In this document: piece by piece, positions 8,943 to 17,825 of the stretch
How the letters are laid out: the number at the start of each line of letters is the position of its first letter
How positions within the stretch are numbered: the stretch's first letter is position 1
Source of the DNA: an uncultured Prevotellaceae bacterium
Lineage (GTDB): Bacteria > Bacteroidota > Bacteroidia > Bacteroidales > Muribaculaceae
Direction of reading: 5' to 3'
Length of the DNA stretch: 64,000 bases
NCBI GenBank assembly: GCA_900320245.1
Contig: ONRP01000004.1
Coordinates: 51,444-115,443 of the forward strand
Translations under genes and position numbers: made by a program
Notes under the pieces: model-generated
The model's input: the letters and a program-made list of their open reading frames with translations, nothing else
Database searches by the model: none
What the model was told of the DNA's origin: nothing

Positions 8943-11303
8943 ATGAGAAGATTTCTTTTGATTGCTGCTCTCTTGTTGACAGCAGCACAGGTATGGTCGG
9001 CCAATGTCGACGCCGCTGCCGCACGGGCATTGGCTCAGCAGTTCCTGAACCGGCAGAATGCCGGACGAATGGCGGCTCCCGCGCAGGGCTCCCTCAGTCT
9101 GGCCTATACCGAGATGAGCACCGTGTCGCCCTCGACCCCCGTCTTTTACGTTTTCAACTCCAGCGCAGGGTTTGTCATCGTCTCGGGCGAGGACAGGGCT
9201 CAGGATATCCTGGCCTATGGCGACCAGCCGCTCGATATCAGCAACCTGCCTGATAACATGCTGTACTGGCTCGGCTGCTACAAGCGCCAGTTGGAATTCC
9301 TGCAGGCTCATCCCGGCATCAAGGTCGACGCCCCGTCGCTGCTCGCTCCCCAGCGTGCAGGCCAGACGGTCTTGCCCCTGATTACGGCCAATTGGAGCCA
9401 GAACGCCCCCTACTGGAACGAGTGCCCCGCCTTTGGCGCCGACACCTGCTACACGGGTTGCCCCGCCACCTCGCTTGCCATGGTCTTCCATTACTGGAAG
9501 TATCCCAGGCAGCAGACCCCTGCCGTGCCTTCCTACACGATGTCGCAGTATGGCGTGGTGCTCCCCGAACTGCAACCCACCGTCTTTGACTGGGACAATA
9601 TGCTCGACGAGTACAAGAACGGCTATAACGACGTGCAGGCGGCAGCCGTGGCCCACCTGATGCGCTACATCGGGCAGGCCGAGGAGATGGACTACACCAT
9701 CTCGGGCAGCGGTGCCTATGGCAAGGATGTGCTCCGGGCCGTCAAGTTCTTTGAATATGACCAGAATGCCCAACTCCTGTTCAAGACCGACGACTTGGGC
9801 TATGCCAACTACACCGACGCCCAATGGGGCAACATGATACAGGCCGAACTCGAGGCAGGACGCCCCATCGTCTATCTGGCCTACGACAATTATACCGGGG
9901 CCGGACACGCCTTCAATGTCGACGGCTATGACGGCAATGGTGGATACCATATCAACTGGGGCTGGAACGGCAGGGGCAACGGGCACTATGCCCTGAATGC
10001 CTTCTCCTACGATGCCTACACCTTTGGCACCGGGCAGCAGATGGTCATCGGTATCCAGCCTTCCGAGGGGTATCAGAATCCCCGTCTGCAGGCTTATCCT
10101 GCGACGGTCGATATGGAGTGCTACATCAACCATACCGCCACCGCGACCATTAGCCTCAAGGGCACCAACCTCACCGGCGACGTGACCTTGACGCTCAACG
10201 ATGCCGACGGCGTGTTTGCCATCGATGCCGCCACGCTGAGCCAGGCTGTGGCCGAGGCCGGCAGAGACATCACCGTGACCTATGCCCCCCGGGCAGTGGG
10301 CTCTTCGACGGCCACCATCACTTGCACCAGCCCCGATTGTGCCCCGTTGACCATCACACTGAACGGCAACGCGCCCCTCGAGATTTATCCTCCCGTGATG
10401 CAGCCTGCCGATGATTCCAGGGTCACGCTGACTTCGTTCCGTGCCGACTGGACCGACCTCACTCCGGCTGCCAATGTCGCTTCCTACACCCTTGAGGTGA
10501 ACGCCAAGCCGTTGTTCACGCTGCTCGAGGAGGCCGACTTCAGCAACCTGCCCCAGATGGCCCCCAGCAACCAGGCCGCTAATGCGTCCGACTACCTGCC
10601 CGAGGGATGGACCTTCAACGGCAGCGAGTTCAACCTCGACGGCGGCTGCGTGAGCATTCGCCGCAACGGCACCATTACCACCGATGTGCTGAACCTCAAG
10701 GGCTATGACAAGATGACGATCCAGGTCAATGCCAAGGCCTATGGCTACTACGGTGACGGCTCTGAACTCTATGTGACGACGAGCCAGGGCACCCAGGAAT
10801 TGGTGTTCATGTATGCCTACGAGACCAAGACCATCGTCGTGGACTGCGACGAGGCCGAGCAGATCGTCTTCAAGGCCGGCTACTATCCCATGATCAGGGA
10901 CATCAGGATTTATGCCGGCGATGCCACACAGGCCGGTGACGGCAGCACTGACAACACAGGCCGGCTCATCGAGGGCATCACTACGGGCAAAGCCTACACC
11001 GTCACCGACCTCACTGCCGGAGGCACTTTCCTCTATAAGGTAAAGGCCCTCTACATCGATGGCACCGAGAGCGACTGGAGCAATGTCGAGATGGTCACCC
11101 TGCACGAGGGCGGACATGCTTTTGACATCGGCGACGTGAACCACGACAATGATGTGAACATCAACGATGTCACCGACCTCATTGCCTGTGTGTTGGGCAA
11201 TCCCACCACCATCTGCCCCGATTGCGCCGACGTCTATCCTGACGGTCAGGTGAACATCAACGATGTGACCCAACTCATTGCGGTGGTTCTGGGCATTCGC
11301 TGA
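8943..11303 (+). CDS. Secreted C10 cysteine protease with dockerin-like tail (paralogue 3)
   Basis: The start at 8943 (MRRFLLIAALLLTAAQVWSA) gives a good signal peptide and a leader of about 35 nt. An ATG at 8913 would add ten residues that spoil the signal peptide. The 786 residues hold a propeptide, protease domain with Cys173 (YTGCPATSLAM), His322 (GAGHAFNVDGY) and YHINWGWNGRGNG, an Ig-like domain (about 385-485), FnIII-like region and a dockerin-like tail (730-786; GDVNHDNDVNINDV, then ADVYPDGQVNINDV). All expected catalytic residues are present. Its signal peptide differs from paralogues 1 and 2 and resembles paralogue 4, so the array contains two subgroups. Confidence 0.92.
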   Translation: MRRFLLIAALLLTAAQVWSANVDAAAARALAQQFLNRQNAGRMAAPAQGSLSLAYTEMSTVSPSTPVFYVFNSSAGFVIVSGEDRAQDILAYGDQPLDISNLPDNMLYWLGCYKRQLEFLQAHPGIKVDAPSLLAPQRAGQTVLPLITANWSQNAPYWNECPAFGADTCYTGCPATSLAMVFHYWKYPRQQTPAVPSYTMSQYGVVLPELQPTVFDWDNMLDEYKNGYNDVQAAAVAHLMRYIGQAEEMDYTISGSGAYGKDVLRAVKFFEYDQNAQLLFKTDDLGYANYTDAQWGNMIQAELEAGRPIVYLAYDNYTGAGHAFNVDGYDGNGGYHINWGWNGRGNGHYALNAFSYDAYTFGTGQQMVIGIQPSEGYQNPRLQAYPATVDMECYINHTATATISLKGTNLTGDVTLTLNDADGVFAIDAATLSQAVAEAGRDITVTYAPRAVGSSTATITCTSPDCAPLTITLNGNAPLEIYPPVMQPADDSRVTLTSFRADWTDLTPAANVASYTLEVNAKPLFTLLEEADFSNLPQMAPSNQAANASDYLPEGWTFNGSEFNLDGGCVSIRRNGTITTDVLNLKGYDKMTIQVNAKAYGYYGDGSELYVTTSQGTQELVFMYAYETKTIVVDCDEAEQIVFKAGYYPMIRDIRIYAGDATQAGDGSTDNTGRLIEGITTGKAYTVTDLTAGGTFLYKVKALYIDGTESDWSNVEMVTLHEGGHAFDIGDVNHDNDVNINDVTDLIACVLGNPTTICPDCADVYPDGQVNINDVTQLIAVVLGIR

Positions 11304-11332
11304 CCTTCCGTTTTTCTACCGGTACGCATCAT

Positions 11333-11372
11333 GGCGCCGGGGTACTATCTGAATCGGTAGTATCCCGGCGCC
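11333..11372 (+). terminator. Terminator after C10 protease 3
   Basis: A long hairpin: GGCGCCGGGGTACTATC pairs with GGTAGTATCCCGGCGCC through G-U wobbles, followed by a T-rich stretch. Confidence 0.8.
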
Positions 11373-11445
11373 TTGCGTTTTGCTTGCCGTTGGAGGCCTG
11401 TTCGGGAAAAATGTTGGCATTTGTCGCAAGTTTCTTACCATAAAA

Positions 11446-11476
11446 TTGTGATTTCTTAGATTTTGGTGTAATTTTG
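11446..11476 (+). promoter_or_regulatory. Promoter of C10 protease 4
   Basis: TTG at 11446-11448, 20 bp, TAATTTTG at 11469-11476. The leader of about 105 nt is longer than those of its paralogues. Confidence 0.7.
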
Positions 11477-11586
11477 CAGCCTATTGATAAAGGTGGCTGC
11501 CTGAACAGGTTTGCCTGCCGTTAACTATCATCAACCTGCTGGAGCCAGATTAATAACCATATATAATAAATAATAAACGCTTTTTT

Positions 11587-14016
11587 ATGAGAAGAATCTT
11601 ATTGTTTGCCGCTGTACTCTTCGCTGCATTTCAACTTTCGGCTGCACCTGTCGATTGGCGTGCGGCTCAGGCCAAAGCCCAGAGTTTTGTCAACGAGCAC
11701 CTTTATGACGGCAGGTTGCGTTCGCCCATCTCCGGCGAGATGAAGTTGGCTCATACCGAGATGAACTCCAAGGCGGTCAATCGCCCTGTCTATTACATCT
11801 TCAACTCCAGCAACGGTTATGTAATCGTTTCGGCCGATGACCGTGCCGAGGTTGTCTTGGGTTATGGCGACTATCCCCTCGACATCAACAACATCCCTTG
11901 CAACATGAGGGCTTGGTTGGCTACCTTCAGGGAGCAGATCGAGTATCTCCAGGCACATGAGGGCCTGCAGGTCGAGACCCCCTCGATGCTCAAGGCTTCG
12001 TTCAACACTCCCAGCGTCGCTCCGCTGCTGACGGCGTTGTGGGACCAGGAGGCTCCCTATTGGAACCAGTGTGTCATCAATGGCTATCAGTGCCTGACGG
12101 GTTGCCCCGCCACCTCGGCTGCCATGGTGTTCCACTACTGGAAATATCCCGACTATGAAACCCCCGCAGTGCCTGGTTACAAGTGCAACCTGGCCACATC
12201 CTACTATGGTTCGACCACCGTCAACGTCGCTGCCCTGCCTCCCGTCACCTTCGACTGGAACAATATGCGCGACAGTTACAGCGGCAATTACTCCACCGCC
12301 GAGGCCAATGCCGTGGCTACCCTGATGCGCTACATCGGCCAGGCCGAGCACATGGAGTATGGCACCACCAGCGCCGGCGGTAGCGGTGTCAATGTCGACA
12401 GCGTGTCGCTGATTGCTGGCGCCTTTACCTTCTTCGGCTATGACGAGGAAACGGTGCGCGTGGTCAAGAAGACCAGCGCCTACAGTGGTGGCACCACCAT
12501 CTACACCGATGCCGAGTGGGCTGCAATCATCCAGGAGGAACTCGTCGAGGAACGTCCCATCGTGTTCTGCGCTGTGGCTGGCGGTTTCTTTGGCGGCGGC
12601 CATGCCTTCAACATCGACGGCTATGACGCCAACACCAACAAGTACCACATCAACTTCGGTTGGAGTGGCCAGAGCAACAACTACTATGCGCTCAACGCCT
12701 TCAATGGCGGTGGCTCGACCTACAACCAGTACCAGCAGATGGTTATCGGCGTTCAGCCTCCCACCTCTTCTCCCAGGCTCAAGACCAACAAGACGGCCCT
12801 GTCGTTCAACTGCTACAAGAACAACACCGTTTCTGACAGGTTTACCCTCACGGGCCGCAACCTGACCGACAAGGTGACCCTCACCCTCAACGACGAGAAC
12901 GGTGTGTTCGGTATCGACCAGACTGAACTCACTGCCGACGAGGAAGGCCGCCTGGAGCAGAATATCACCGTGACCTATGCCCCCGTGACCGAGGGCAACT
13001 ATGAGGCCACGATTACTGTCAGCACCCCTGGCGTCGAGGACTTCGTCATCACCCTGAACGGTACGTCTGACTATGAGTTGTATCGTCCCGTGATGCTGCC
13101 TGCCGCCGAGGAATCCATCACTGCTACCTCGTTCCTTGCCGAGTGGCTCGACAACACCCCGGCCGAGAACGTGACCAGTTACAGCCTTGAGGTGAAGGTG
13201 AAACCCGACGTGGCTCTGATCACCGAGGGCGACTGGAGCGACGTGCCCAAGGAGAGCACCAACCATGCCAGCGACGCCCAGAACTACATGCCCGAGGGTT
13301 GGACCTTTGCGGGTACCCACTTCTATCTCGACGGTGGCTTCATCTCACCGGGTCGCGATGCTACCATCACCATTGCCCCCGACATGGCTGGCTACAACAA
13401 GGTGAGCGTCATCATCAATGCCAAGGCCTATTCCAAGGGTTCTAACACCACTATCGACGTATCGTCAGATGTCGAGGAGGCCCACCGCATCGTTCTGGCC
13501 AAGGAACTCGACACCTATCTCGTCGTGCTCGAGGTGGGTGACGGCGGCTATGTGAAGATTACCTCAGGATACTATCCCGAGATTCAGAGCATCAAGGTCT
13601 ATGGCGGTGAGATTACCGATCCCGAGCCCTTCGCGCTCAGGAGCGCCACCGAGACCGGTGATGCCGAGTACCGCCTCGTTGAGGGCATCACCCCCGACAA
13701 GTTCTACACCGTGAACGGTCTGCTGCCCGCTACGCCTTACCTCTATCGCGTGAAGTCCTATTACGTGAACGGCACCGAGAGCGGCTGGTCGCCCATGAAG
13801 GAGGTCATCCTCAAGGAGCAGACTGGCATGACCGGCGACGTGACGGGCAATGGTATCGTTGACATCAGCGATGTGACCGCCCTCATCAATTACGTGCTGT
13901 CTGGCAGTGCTGACGGCATCGTGCTCGACAATGCCGATATCAACGGTGACCAGGGCATCAACATCAGCGATATCGTGGCGCTGATCAACATCGTGCTGGG
14001 CGGTGCCGCCGAGTGA
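11587..14016 (+). CDS. Secreted C10 cysteine protease with dockerin-like tail (paralogue 4)
   Basis: The 809 residues begin with signal peptide MRRILLFAAVLFAAFQLSAA. A propeptide (about 22-140) is followed by the protease domain with Cys173 (LTGCPATSAAM), His339 (GGGHAFNIDGY) and YHINFGWSG. An Ig-like domain, a FnIII-like region and a more diverged dockerin-like pair (about 750-809; GDVTGNGIVDISDV, DINGDQGINISDI) complete it. Last of the four tandem genes, with its own promoter and terminator. It is probably an active extracellular or surface protease, but substrates cannot be deduced. Confidence 0.92.
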   Translation: MRRILLFAAVLFAAFQLSAAPVDWRAAQAKAQSFVNEHLYDGRLRSPISGEMKLAHTEMNSKAVNRPVYYIFNSSNGYVIVSADDRAEVVLGYGDYPLDINNIPCNMRAWLATFREQIEYLQAHEGLQVETPSMLKASFNTPSVAPLLTALWDQEAPYWNQCVINGYQCLTGCPATSAAMVFHYWKYPDYETPAVPGYKCNLATSYYGSTTVNVAALPPVTFDWNNMRDSYSGNYSTAEANAVATLMRYIGQAEHMEYGTTSAGGSGVNVDSVSLIAGAFTFFGYDEETVRVVKKTSAYSGGTTIYTDAEWAAIIQEELVEERPIVFCAVAGGFFGGGHAFNIDGYDANTNKYHINFGWSGQSNNYYALNAFNGGGSTYNQYQQMVIGVQPPTSSPRLKTNKTALSFNCYKNNTVSDRFTLTGRNLTDKVTLTLNDENGVFGIDQTELTADEEGRLEQNITVTYAPVTEGNYEATITVSTPGVEDFVITLNGTSDYELYRPVMLPAAEESITATSFLAEWLDNTPAENVTSYSLEVKVKPDVALITEGDWSDVPKESTNHASDAQNYMPEGWTFAGTHFYLDGGFISPGRDATITIAPDMAGYNKVSVIINAKAYSKGSNTTIDVSSDVEEAHRIVLAKELDTYLVVLEVGDGGYVKITSGYYPEIQSIKVYGGEITDPEPFALRSATETGDAEYRLVEGITPDKFYTVNGLLPATPYLYRVKSYYVNGTESGWSPMKEVILKEQTGMTGDVTGNGIVDISDVTALINYVLSGSADGIVLDNADINGDQGINISDIVALINIVLGGAAE

Positions 14017-14054
14017 TGGTGATGCAGTAAACAACACGGTTTACCCGATACAGG

Positions 14055-14092
14055 GCGAGGGGTGTGACGGCAATGGCCGGCACGCCCCTCGC
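14055..14092 (+). terminator. Terminator after C10 protease 4
   Basis: GCGAGGGGTG (14055-14064) pairs with CGCCCCTCGC (14083-14092) with one wobble. A T-rich stretch follows. Confidence 0.7.
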
Positions 14093-14181
14093 TGCTGTGT
14101 TGTTTTGTCTGGACCCGTATTTGTGCCTGAAACAGTAGCGCCACCGCCACCCGCCCGAGGGAAAATTTTTACCGATTTATT

Positions 14182-14211
14182 TTGCTATGTCGGCGAGTCT
14201 GGCTACCTTTG
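14182..14211 (+). promoter_or_regulatory. Promoter of the surface-glycan operon
   Basis: TTG at 14182-14184, 19 bp, TACCTTTG at 14204-14211. It is the only clear promoter before the eight-gene glycan locus. Confidence 0.7.
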
Positions 14212-14400
14212 TTGCGGTCTGCCGCCCCCTGCCAGGCGAAGCCTGGACGGGAACAAGGCGGTAATGGCCGTAACTTGCCGCGTGACAGGGAGGTGGTCGG
14301 GACGTTTCCCGCGCCGTGTCACCGGATTTGCCTGTGTGCGATCAGGCACGGGTTTCCGTGTCGGGTCGCAGGCTTTGGCACAACAATATATCGACAGATG

Positions 14401-15378
14401 ATGAACACGATGAAAATATTAGTGACCGGAGGAGCGGGTTTTATCGGCAGTAACTTGACCGAATACCTGCTCGAGCAAGGACACGAGGTGCGTGTCCTGG
14501 ACAACTTCGCAACAGGACACATCGAGAACTTGTTGCCGCTGTTTGACCGTTTCGGGTCGCAGTTTGAACTGCAGGTGGGTGATATCCGCAATCTCGACGA
14601 TTGCCGCAAGGCTGTCGATGGCATGGACTATGTGCTGCACGAGGCTGCACTGGGCAGTGTGCCCCGGTCGGTGGCCGACCCCATCACCACCAACGAGGTC
14701 AACATCGGCGGCTTCCTCAACATGCTGGTGGCCGCCCGTGATGCACAGGTCAAGCGCTTTGTGTTCGCCGCCAGCAGTTCCACCTATGGCGACAGCGCCC
14801 AGTTGCCCAAGGTCGAGGAAGTTATCGGCAAGCCCCTGTCACCCTATGCCATCACCAAGTATGTCGATGAGTTGTATGCCGACGTGTTTGCCCGCACCTA
14901 CGGCATCGAGTACATCGGCTTGAGGTATTTCAACGTGTTTGGCCGTCGGCAGGACCCCAACGGCGCCTATGCCGCGGTGATTCCGCTGTTCGTGAAGAAA
15001 TTGATGCGCCACGAGGCCCCCAACATCAACGGCGATGGCGAGTACAGCCGCGACTTCACCTACATCGACAACGTCATCCAGATGAACATGAGGGCACTCA
15101 CCACTACCAACAGCGAGGCCGTGAACCAGATCTACAACACTGCCTATGGCGAGCGCACCACCCTGAACCAACTGGTGGACTACCTCAGGGAGTTCCTGGG
15201 CGAACTCGACGAGAAAATCCGTGACATCGAGCCCACCCACGGCCCCAACCGCGTGGGCGACATCCCGCACTCGCTGGCCAGCATCGACAAGGCGCGCCGC
15301 CTGCTGGGCTACGACCCGCAATTCAGCATGCGTGAAGGCCTGCGCGAGGCTGTCAAGTGGTATTGGGAGAACCTGTAA
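14401..15378 (+). CDS. tviC: UDP-GlcNAc/UDP-GlcNAcA 4-epimerase, TviC/WbpP type
   Basis: An SDR-family sugar-nucleotide epimerase of 325 residues, closely resembling TviC/VipB and WbpP. It has the NAD motif [15 protein letters not shown], the segment [14 protein letters not shown], the catalytic Ser region [10 protein letters not shown] and Tyr149-x3-Lys153 ([20 protein letters not shown]), then [18 protein letters not shown]. Start choice is open: ATGs at 14398, 14401 and 14410 are all in frame. It interconverts the GlcNAc and GalNAc configuration, or the uronate forms. Paired with the TviB-type dehydrogenase downstream, the expected product is UDP-GalNAc uronic acid, as in Vi antigen and Pseudomonas O6 synthesis. 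Confidence 0.88.
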   Translation: MNTMKILVTGGAGFIGSNLTEYLLEQGHEVRVLDNFATGHIENLLPLFDRFGSQFELQVGDIRNLDDCRKAVDGMDYVLHEAALGSVPRSVADPITTNEVNIGGFLNMLVAARDAQVKRFVFAASSSTYGDSAQLPKVEEVIGKPLSPYAITKYVDELYADVFARTYGIEYIGLRYFNVFGRRQDPNGAYAAVIPLFVKKLMRHEAPNINGDGEYSRDFTYIDNVIQMNMRALTTTNSEAVNQIYNTAYGERTTLNQLVDYLREFLGELDEKIRDIEPTHGPNRVGDIPHSLASIDKARRLLGYDPQFSMREGLREAVKWYWENL

Positions 15379-15583
15379 CCGCTGTTTGAACTAAAAAGAG
15401 ACCGCAATGATTCAGCCTCCAGCCCTGTAAGTTCCTTTAATGTGAATCTCGCTAATGAGACGATTTTCACGAAAAAGAAGATAAAACTACTCGCGATAAT
15501 CAGATGAATTCGTGTAATTCGCATTAAAAACCTGGAGCCAGACCACGGCATCATTGCCACAACAAAGAACATCAACACAAGAT
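15379..15583 (+). other. 205-bp gap inside glycan operon with an imperfect inverted repeat
   Basis: GTGAATCTCG (from about 15440) and CGATTTTCAC form an 8-of-10 inverted repeat, followed by AATTCGTGTAATTCGCATT-like sequence. No ORF and no good promoter is seen. It could be an RNA processing signal, an internal regulatory site or the remnant of a small repeat. Confidence 0.4.
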
Positions 15584-16849
15584 ATGGAACAGATAAGAAT
15601 ATGCGTTATCGGTTTGGGCTATGTGGGACTGCCCCTGGCCCGGCTGTTTTCGACAAAATACCCGACCGTCGGTTTCGACATGAACCCGCACCGCGTCGAT
15701 GAACTCATGCGGGGACACGACTCCACACTCGAGGTGGACGACGCGCTGCTGCAGGAGGCCCTGCGGGGTGGATTCACCTGCACGACCGACCTGGACAGGA
15801 TACGTGAGTGCAACTTCTATGTCGTGGCCGTGCCCACTCCGGTGGACAAGAACAACACGCCCGACCTCACCCCCCTGGTCAAGGCGAGCACGACGGTGGG
15901 CAAGGTGATTGGCCGCGGCGACATCGTGGTCTATGAGAGCACGGTCTATCCCGGCGTCACCGAGAACAGTTGCATACCCATCGTTGAGCAGGAGAGCGGC
16001 CTGAAGTACAATACCGACTTCTTTGCGGGTTACAGTCCCGAGCGCATCAACCCCGGTGACAAACTCCACACCGTGGAGAAAATCAAGAAGGTCACCTCGG
16101 GGTCGACGCCCGAAGTCGCCGACATCGTGGACAAGGTGTACTCCAGCGTGATCCAGGCCGGCACCCACAAGGCCAGCAGCATCAAGGTGGCCGAGGCCGC
16201 CAAGGTCATCGAGAACTCGCAGCGTGACATCAACATCGCCTTTGTCAACGAACTGTCCAAAATCTTCAACCGCATGGGCATCGATACCCACGACGTACTC
16301 GAGGCCGCTGCCACCAAGTGGAACTTCCTGCCCTTCAAGCCGGGACTGGTGGGTGGACACTGCATCGGTGTCGATCCCTATTACCTGGCACAGTGTGCAC
16401 AGCAATATGGCTACAACCCCGAGATCATTCTCGCCGGCCGGCGCATGAACGACGGCATGGGTGAGTATGTGGCCACCGAGACCATCAAGCGCATGATCAA
16501 GAAGGGCATCCAGGTGCTCGGCAGCAATATCCTGATTATGGGATTCACCTTCAAGGAGAATTGCCCCGACGTGCGCAACACCAGGGTGATAGACATCTAC
16601 AAAGCGCTGCAGCAGTACAACGTCAATGTCACGGTCTATGACCCATGGGCCAATCCTGCCGTGGCCAAGCGTGAATATGGCATCGATATCGTCCAGCAAC
16701 TGCCGCAGCAGCGCTTCGACGCGGTCATCATGGCAGTGGCCCACAACGAGTTCAAGACCATCGACATCCAGCAGTTGTGCCTCGATAAGCATGTCATCTA
16801 TGACGTGAAAGGCATCCTTGATCCGCAAATCATCGATGGCAGGCTCTGA
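15584..16849 (+). CDS. tviB: UDP-N-acetyl-sugar 6-dehydrogenase, TviB/WbpO type
   Basis: 421 residues from the ATG at 15584, chosen because the Rossmann strand follows directly ([16 protein letters not shown]). The nucleotide-sugar dehydrogenase signature is complete: [48 protein letters not shown], catalytic Cys260 in [15 protein letters not shown], and [15 protein letters not shown]. It closely follows TviB, oxidising C6 of UDP-GlcNAc (or GalNAc) with two NAD+ to the uronic acid. Together with the epimerase it would supply UDP-GalNAcA for a surface polymer. The exact sugar substrate is inferred from the pair. Confidence 0.9.
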   Translation: MEQIRICVIGLGYVGLPLARLFSTKYPTVGFDMNPHRVDELMRGHDSTLEVDDALLQEALRGGFTCTTDLDRIRECNFYVVAVPTPVDKNNTPDLTPLVKASTTVGKVIGRGDIVVYESTVYPGVTENSCIPIVEQESGLKYNTDFFAGYSPERINPGDKLHTVEKIKKVTSGSTPEVADIVDKVYSSVIQAGTHKASSIKVAEAAKVIENSQRDINIAFVNELSKIFNRMGIDTHDVLEAAATKWNFLPFKPGLVGGHCIGVDPYYLAQCAQQYGYNPEIILAGRRMNDGMGEYVATETIKRMIKKGIQVLGSNILIMGFTFKENCPDVRNTRVIDIYKALQQYNVNVTVYDPWANPAVAKREYGIDIVQQLPQQRFDAVIMAVAHNEFKTIDIQQLCLDKHVIYDVKGILDPQIIDGRL

Positions 16850-16856
16850 GCCCATA

Positions 16857-17825
16857 ATGAATCGTATTAAGCGTAAGGTGTTTATCCTCAGTGGGATGAA
16901 TGCCGCACGGCGGGCATCCAACCACAAACCGCACGTCCTGTTTTGGCATGGGGTGGGGACGGCTGTCGACTCGGTGCTGTGCCCCGAAGTCTACGGCTTG
17001 TCGGCCTTCAAGAGGCAGGCACGCTACCTGAAGCGGCACTACGACGTCATCGCAGTCGACGAATTGGAACGGCGCCTGACCGGGAACTGCCTCACGGGCC
17101 GCGAGGTGGTATTGACCTTCGACGACGGCTATGCCAACAACCTGAGCGTGGTGGCACCCGTCTTGACGGGTTTGGGACTGCCGTTCACCGTCTTTGTCTC
17201 GACCGACAACATCACCACGGGCGATTTCTATCCCACAACGGTTAACAGGCTCGTGACCATTGCGGCCGGTCTGGACCGCCTCGACATGCCGACGTTGGGG
17301 AAGAAGTTCACGATGGCAACCGATGGCGACCGCATCGCGGCGGCCAAGGAAATATCGGTGCAGATGAAGTCAAGGCCGGTCGATGAAGTCAAGGACATGG
17401 TCGCCGACCTCATCGGCAACCTGCCTGCGCGGCGCTGGGAAGAGATACAACAGCGCTACGGTCATCTCAGGCCCATGAACTGGGACGAGGTGAGCCAACT
17501 CGCGGCCATGGATGGCGTGACCATCGGGTCGCATTGCATGTGGCACATCTGCTGCCACGAACGCCAGCGCCAGGAGGAAGTGTATTGTCAGATTGTGAAG
17601 AGCAAACAGGTGATTGAGGAACGCCTGCAGCGGCCTTGCGACTTCTTTGCCTATCCCAACGGCAGTTACACGGAGTTTTCCAACGGCTGCGTCGGCGACA
17701 CCTACAAGTTGGGCTTTTCGGCCGAGACCAAGACCTCTGTTTCTCTGCAGTACAGGAATGTCCTGCCCCGCATAGCGGCCTATATCGATTTGGACCTGTT
17801 TAAGATTTTGCTGAGTTCGATATGA
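16857..17825 (+). CDS. Polysaccharide deacetylase (CE4/NodB-like)
   Basis: The ATG at 16857 is 7 bp after the dehydrogenase stop. An earlier in-frame ATG overlaps that gene and is less likely. The 322-residue protein has the NodB core: VVLTFDDGYANN (metal ligand Asp90 after catalytic Asp89) and IGSHCMWHICCH (His226 and His230 as the H-x3-H metal ligands), plus FAYPNGSY near the C-terminus. CE4 enzymes remove N- or O-acetyl groups from polysaccharides with a divalent metal. No signal peptide is obvious, so it probably acts in the cytoplasm on a lipid-linked or nucleotide-linked intermediate. Its stop overlaps the next start. Confidence 0.85.
   Translation: MNRIKRKVFILSGMNAARRASNHKPHVLFWHGVGTAVDSVLCPEVYGLSAFKRQARYLKRHYDVIAVDELERRLTGNCLTGREVVLTFDDGYANNLSVVAPVLTGLGLPFTVFVSTDNITTGDFYPTTVNRLVTIAAGLDRLDMPTLGKKFTMATDGDRIAAAKEISVQMKSRPVDEVKDMVADLIGNLPARRWEEIQQRYGHLRPMNWDEVSQLAAMDGVTIGSHCMWHICCHERQRQEEVYCQIVKSKQVIEERLQRPCDFFAYPNGSYTEFSNGCVGDTYKLGFSAETKTSVSLQYRNVLPRIAAYIDLDLFKILLSSI

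Larger units (their letters stand above)
14017..14400 (+). other. Intergenic region and long 5' leader of the glycan operon
   Basis: No gene is seen. In order it holds a terminator (14055-14092), a promoter (14182-14211) and an unusually long leader of about 180 nt before the epimerase ATG. The leader contains a perfect hairpin at 14232-14246 (CCAGGC, GAA, GCCTGG), which could be a REP-like element or a leader regulatory structure. Confidence 0.6.

Noticed and set aside
8940-11273. 777-residue minus-strand ORF opposite C10 protease 3
   Set aside because: It is a GC-bias mirror of a real gene with signal peptide, catalytic motifs and its own promoter; its own product is low-complexity Gly/Val/His-rich.
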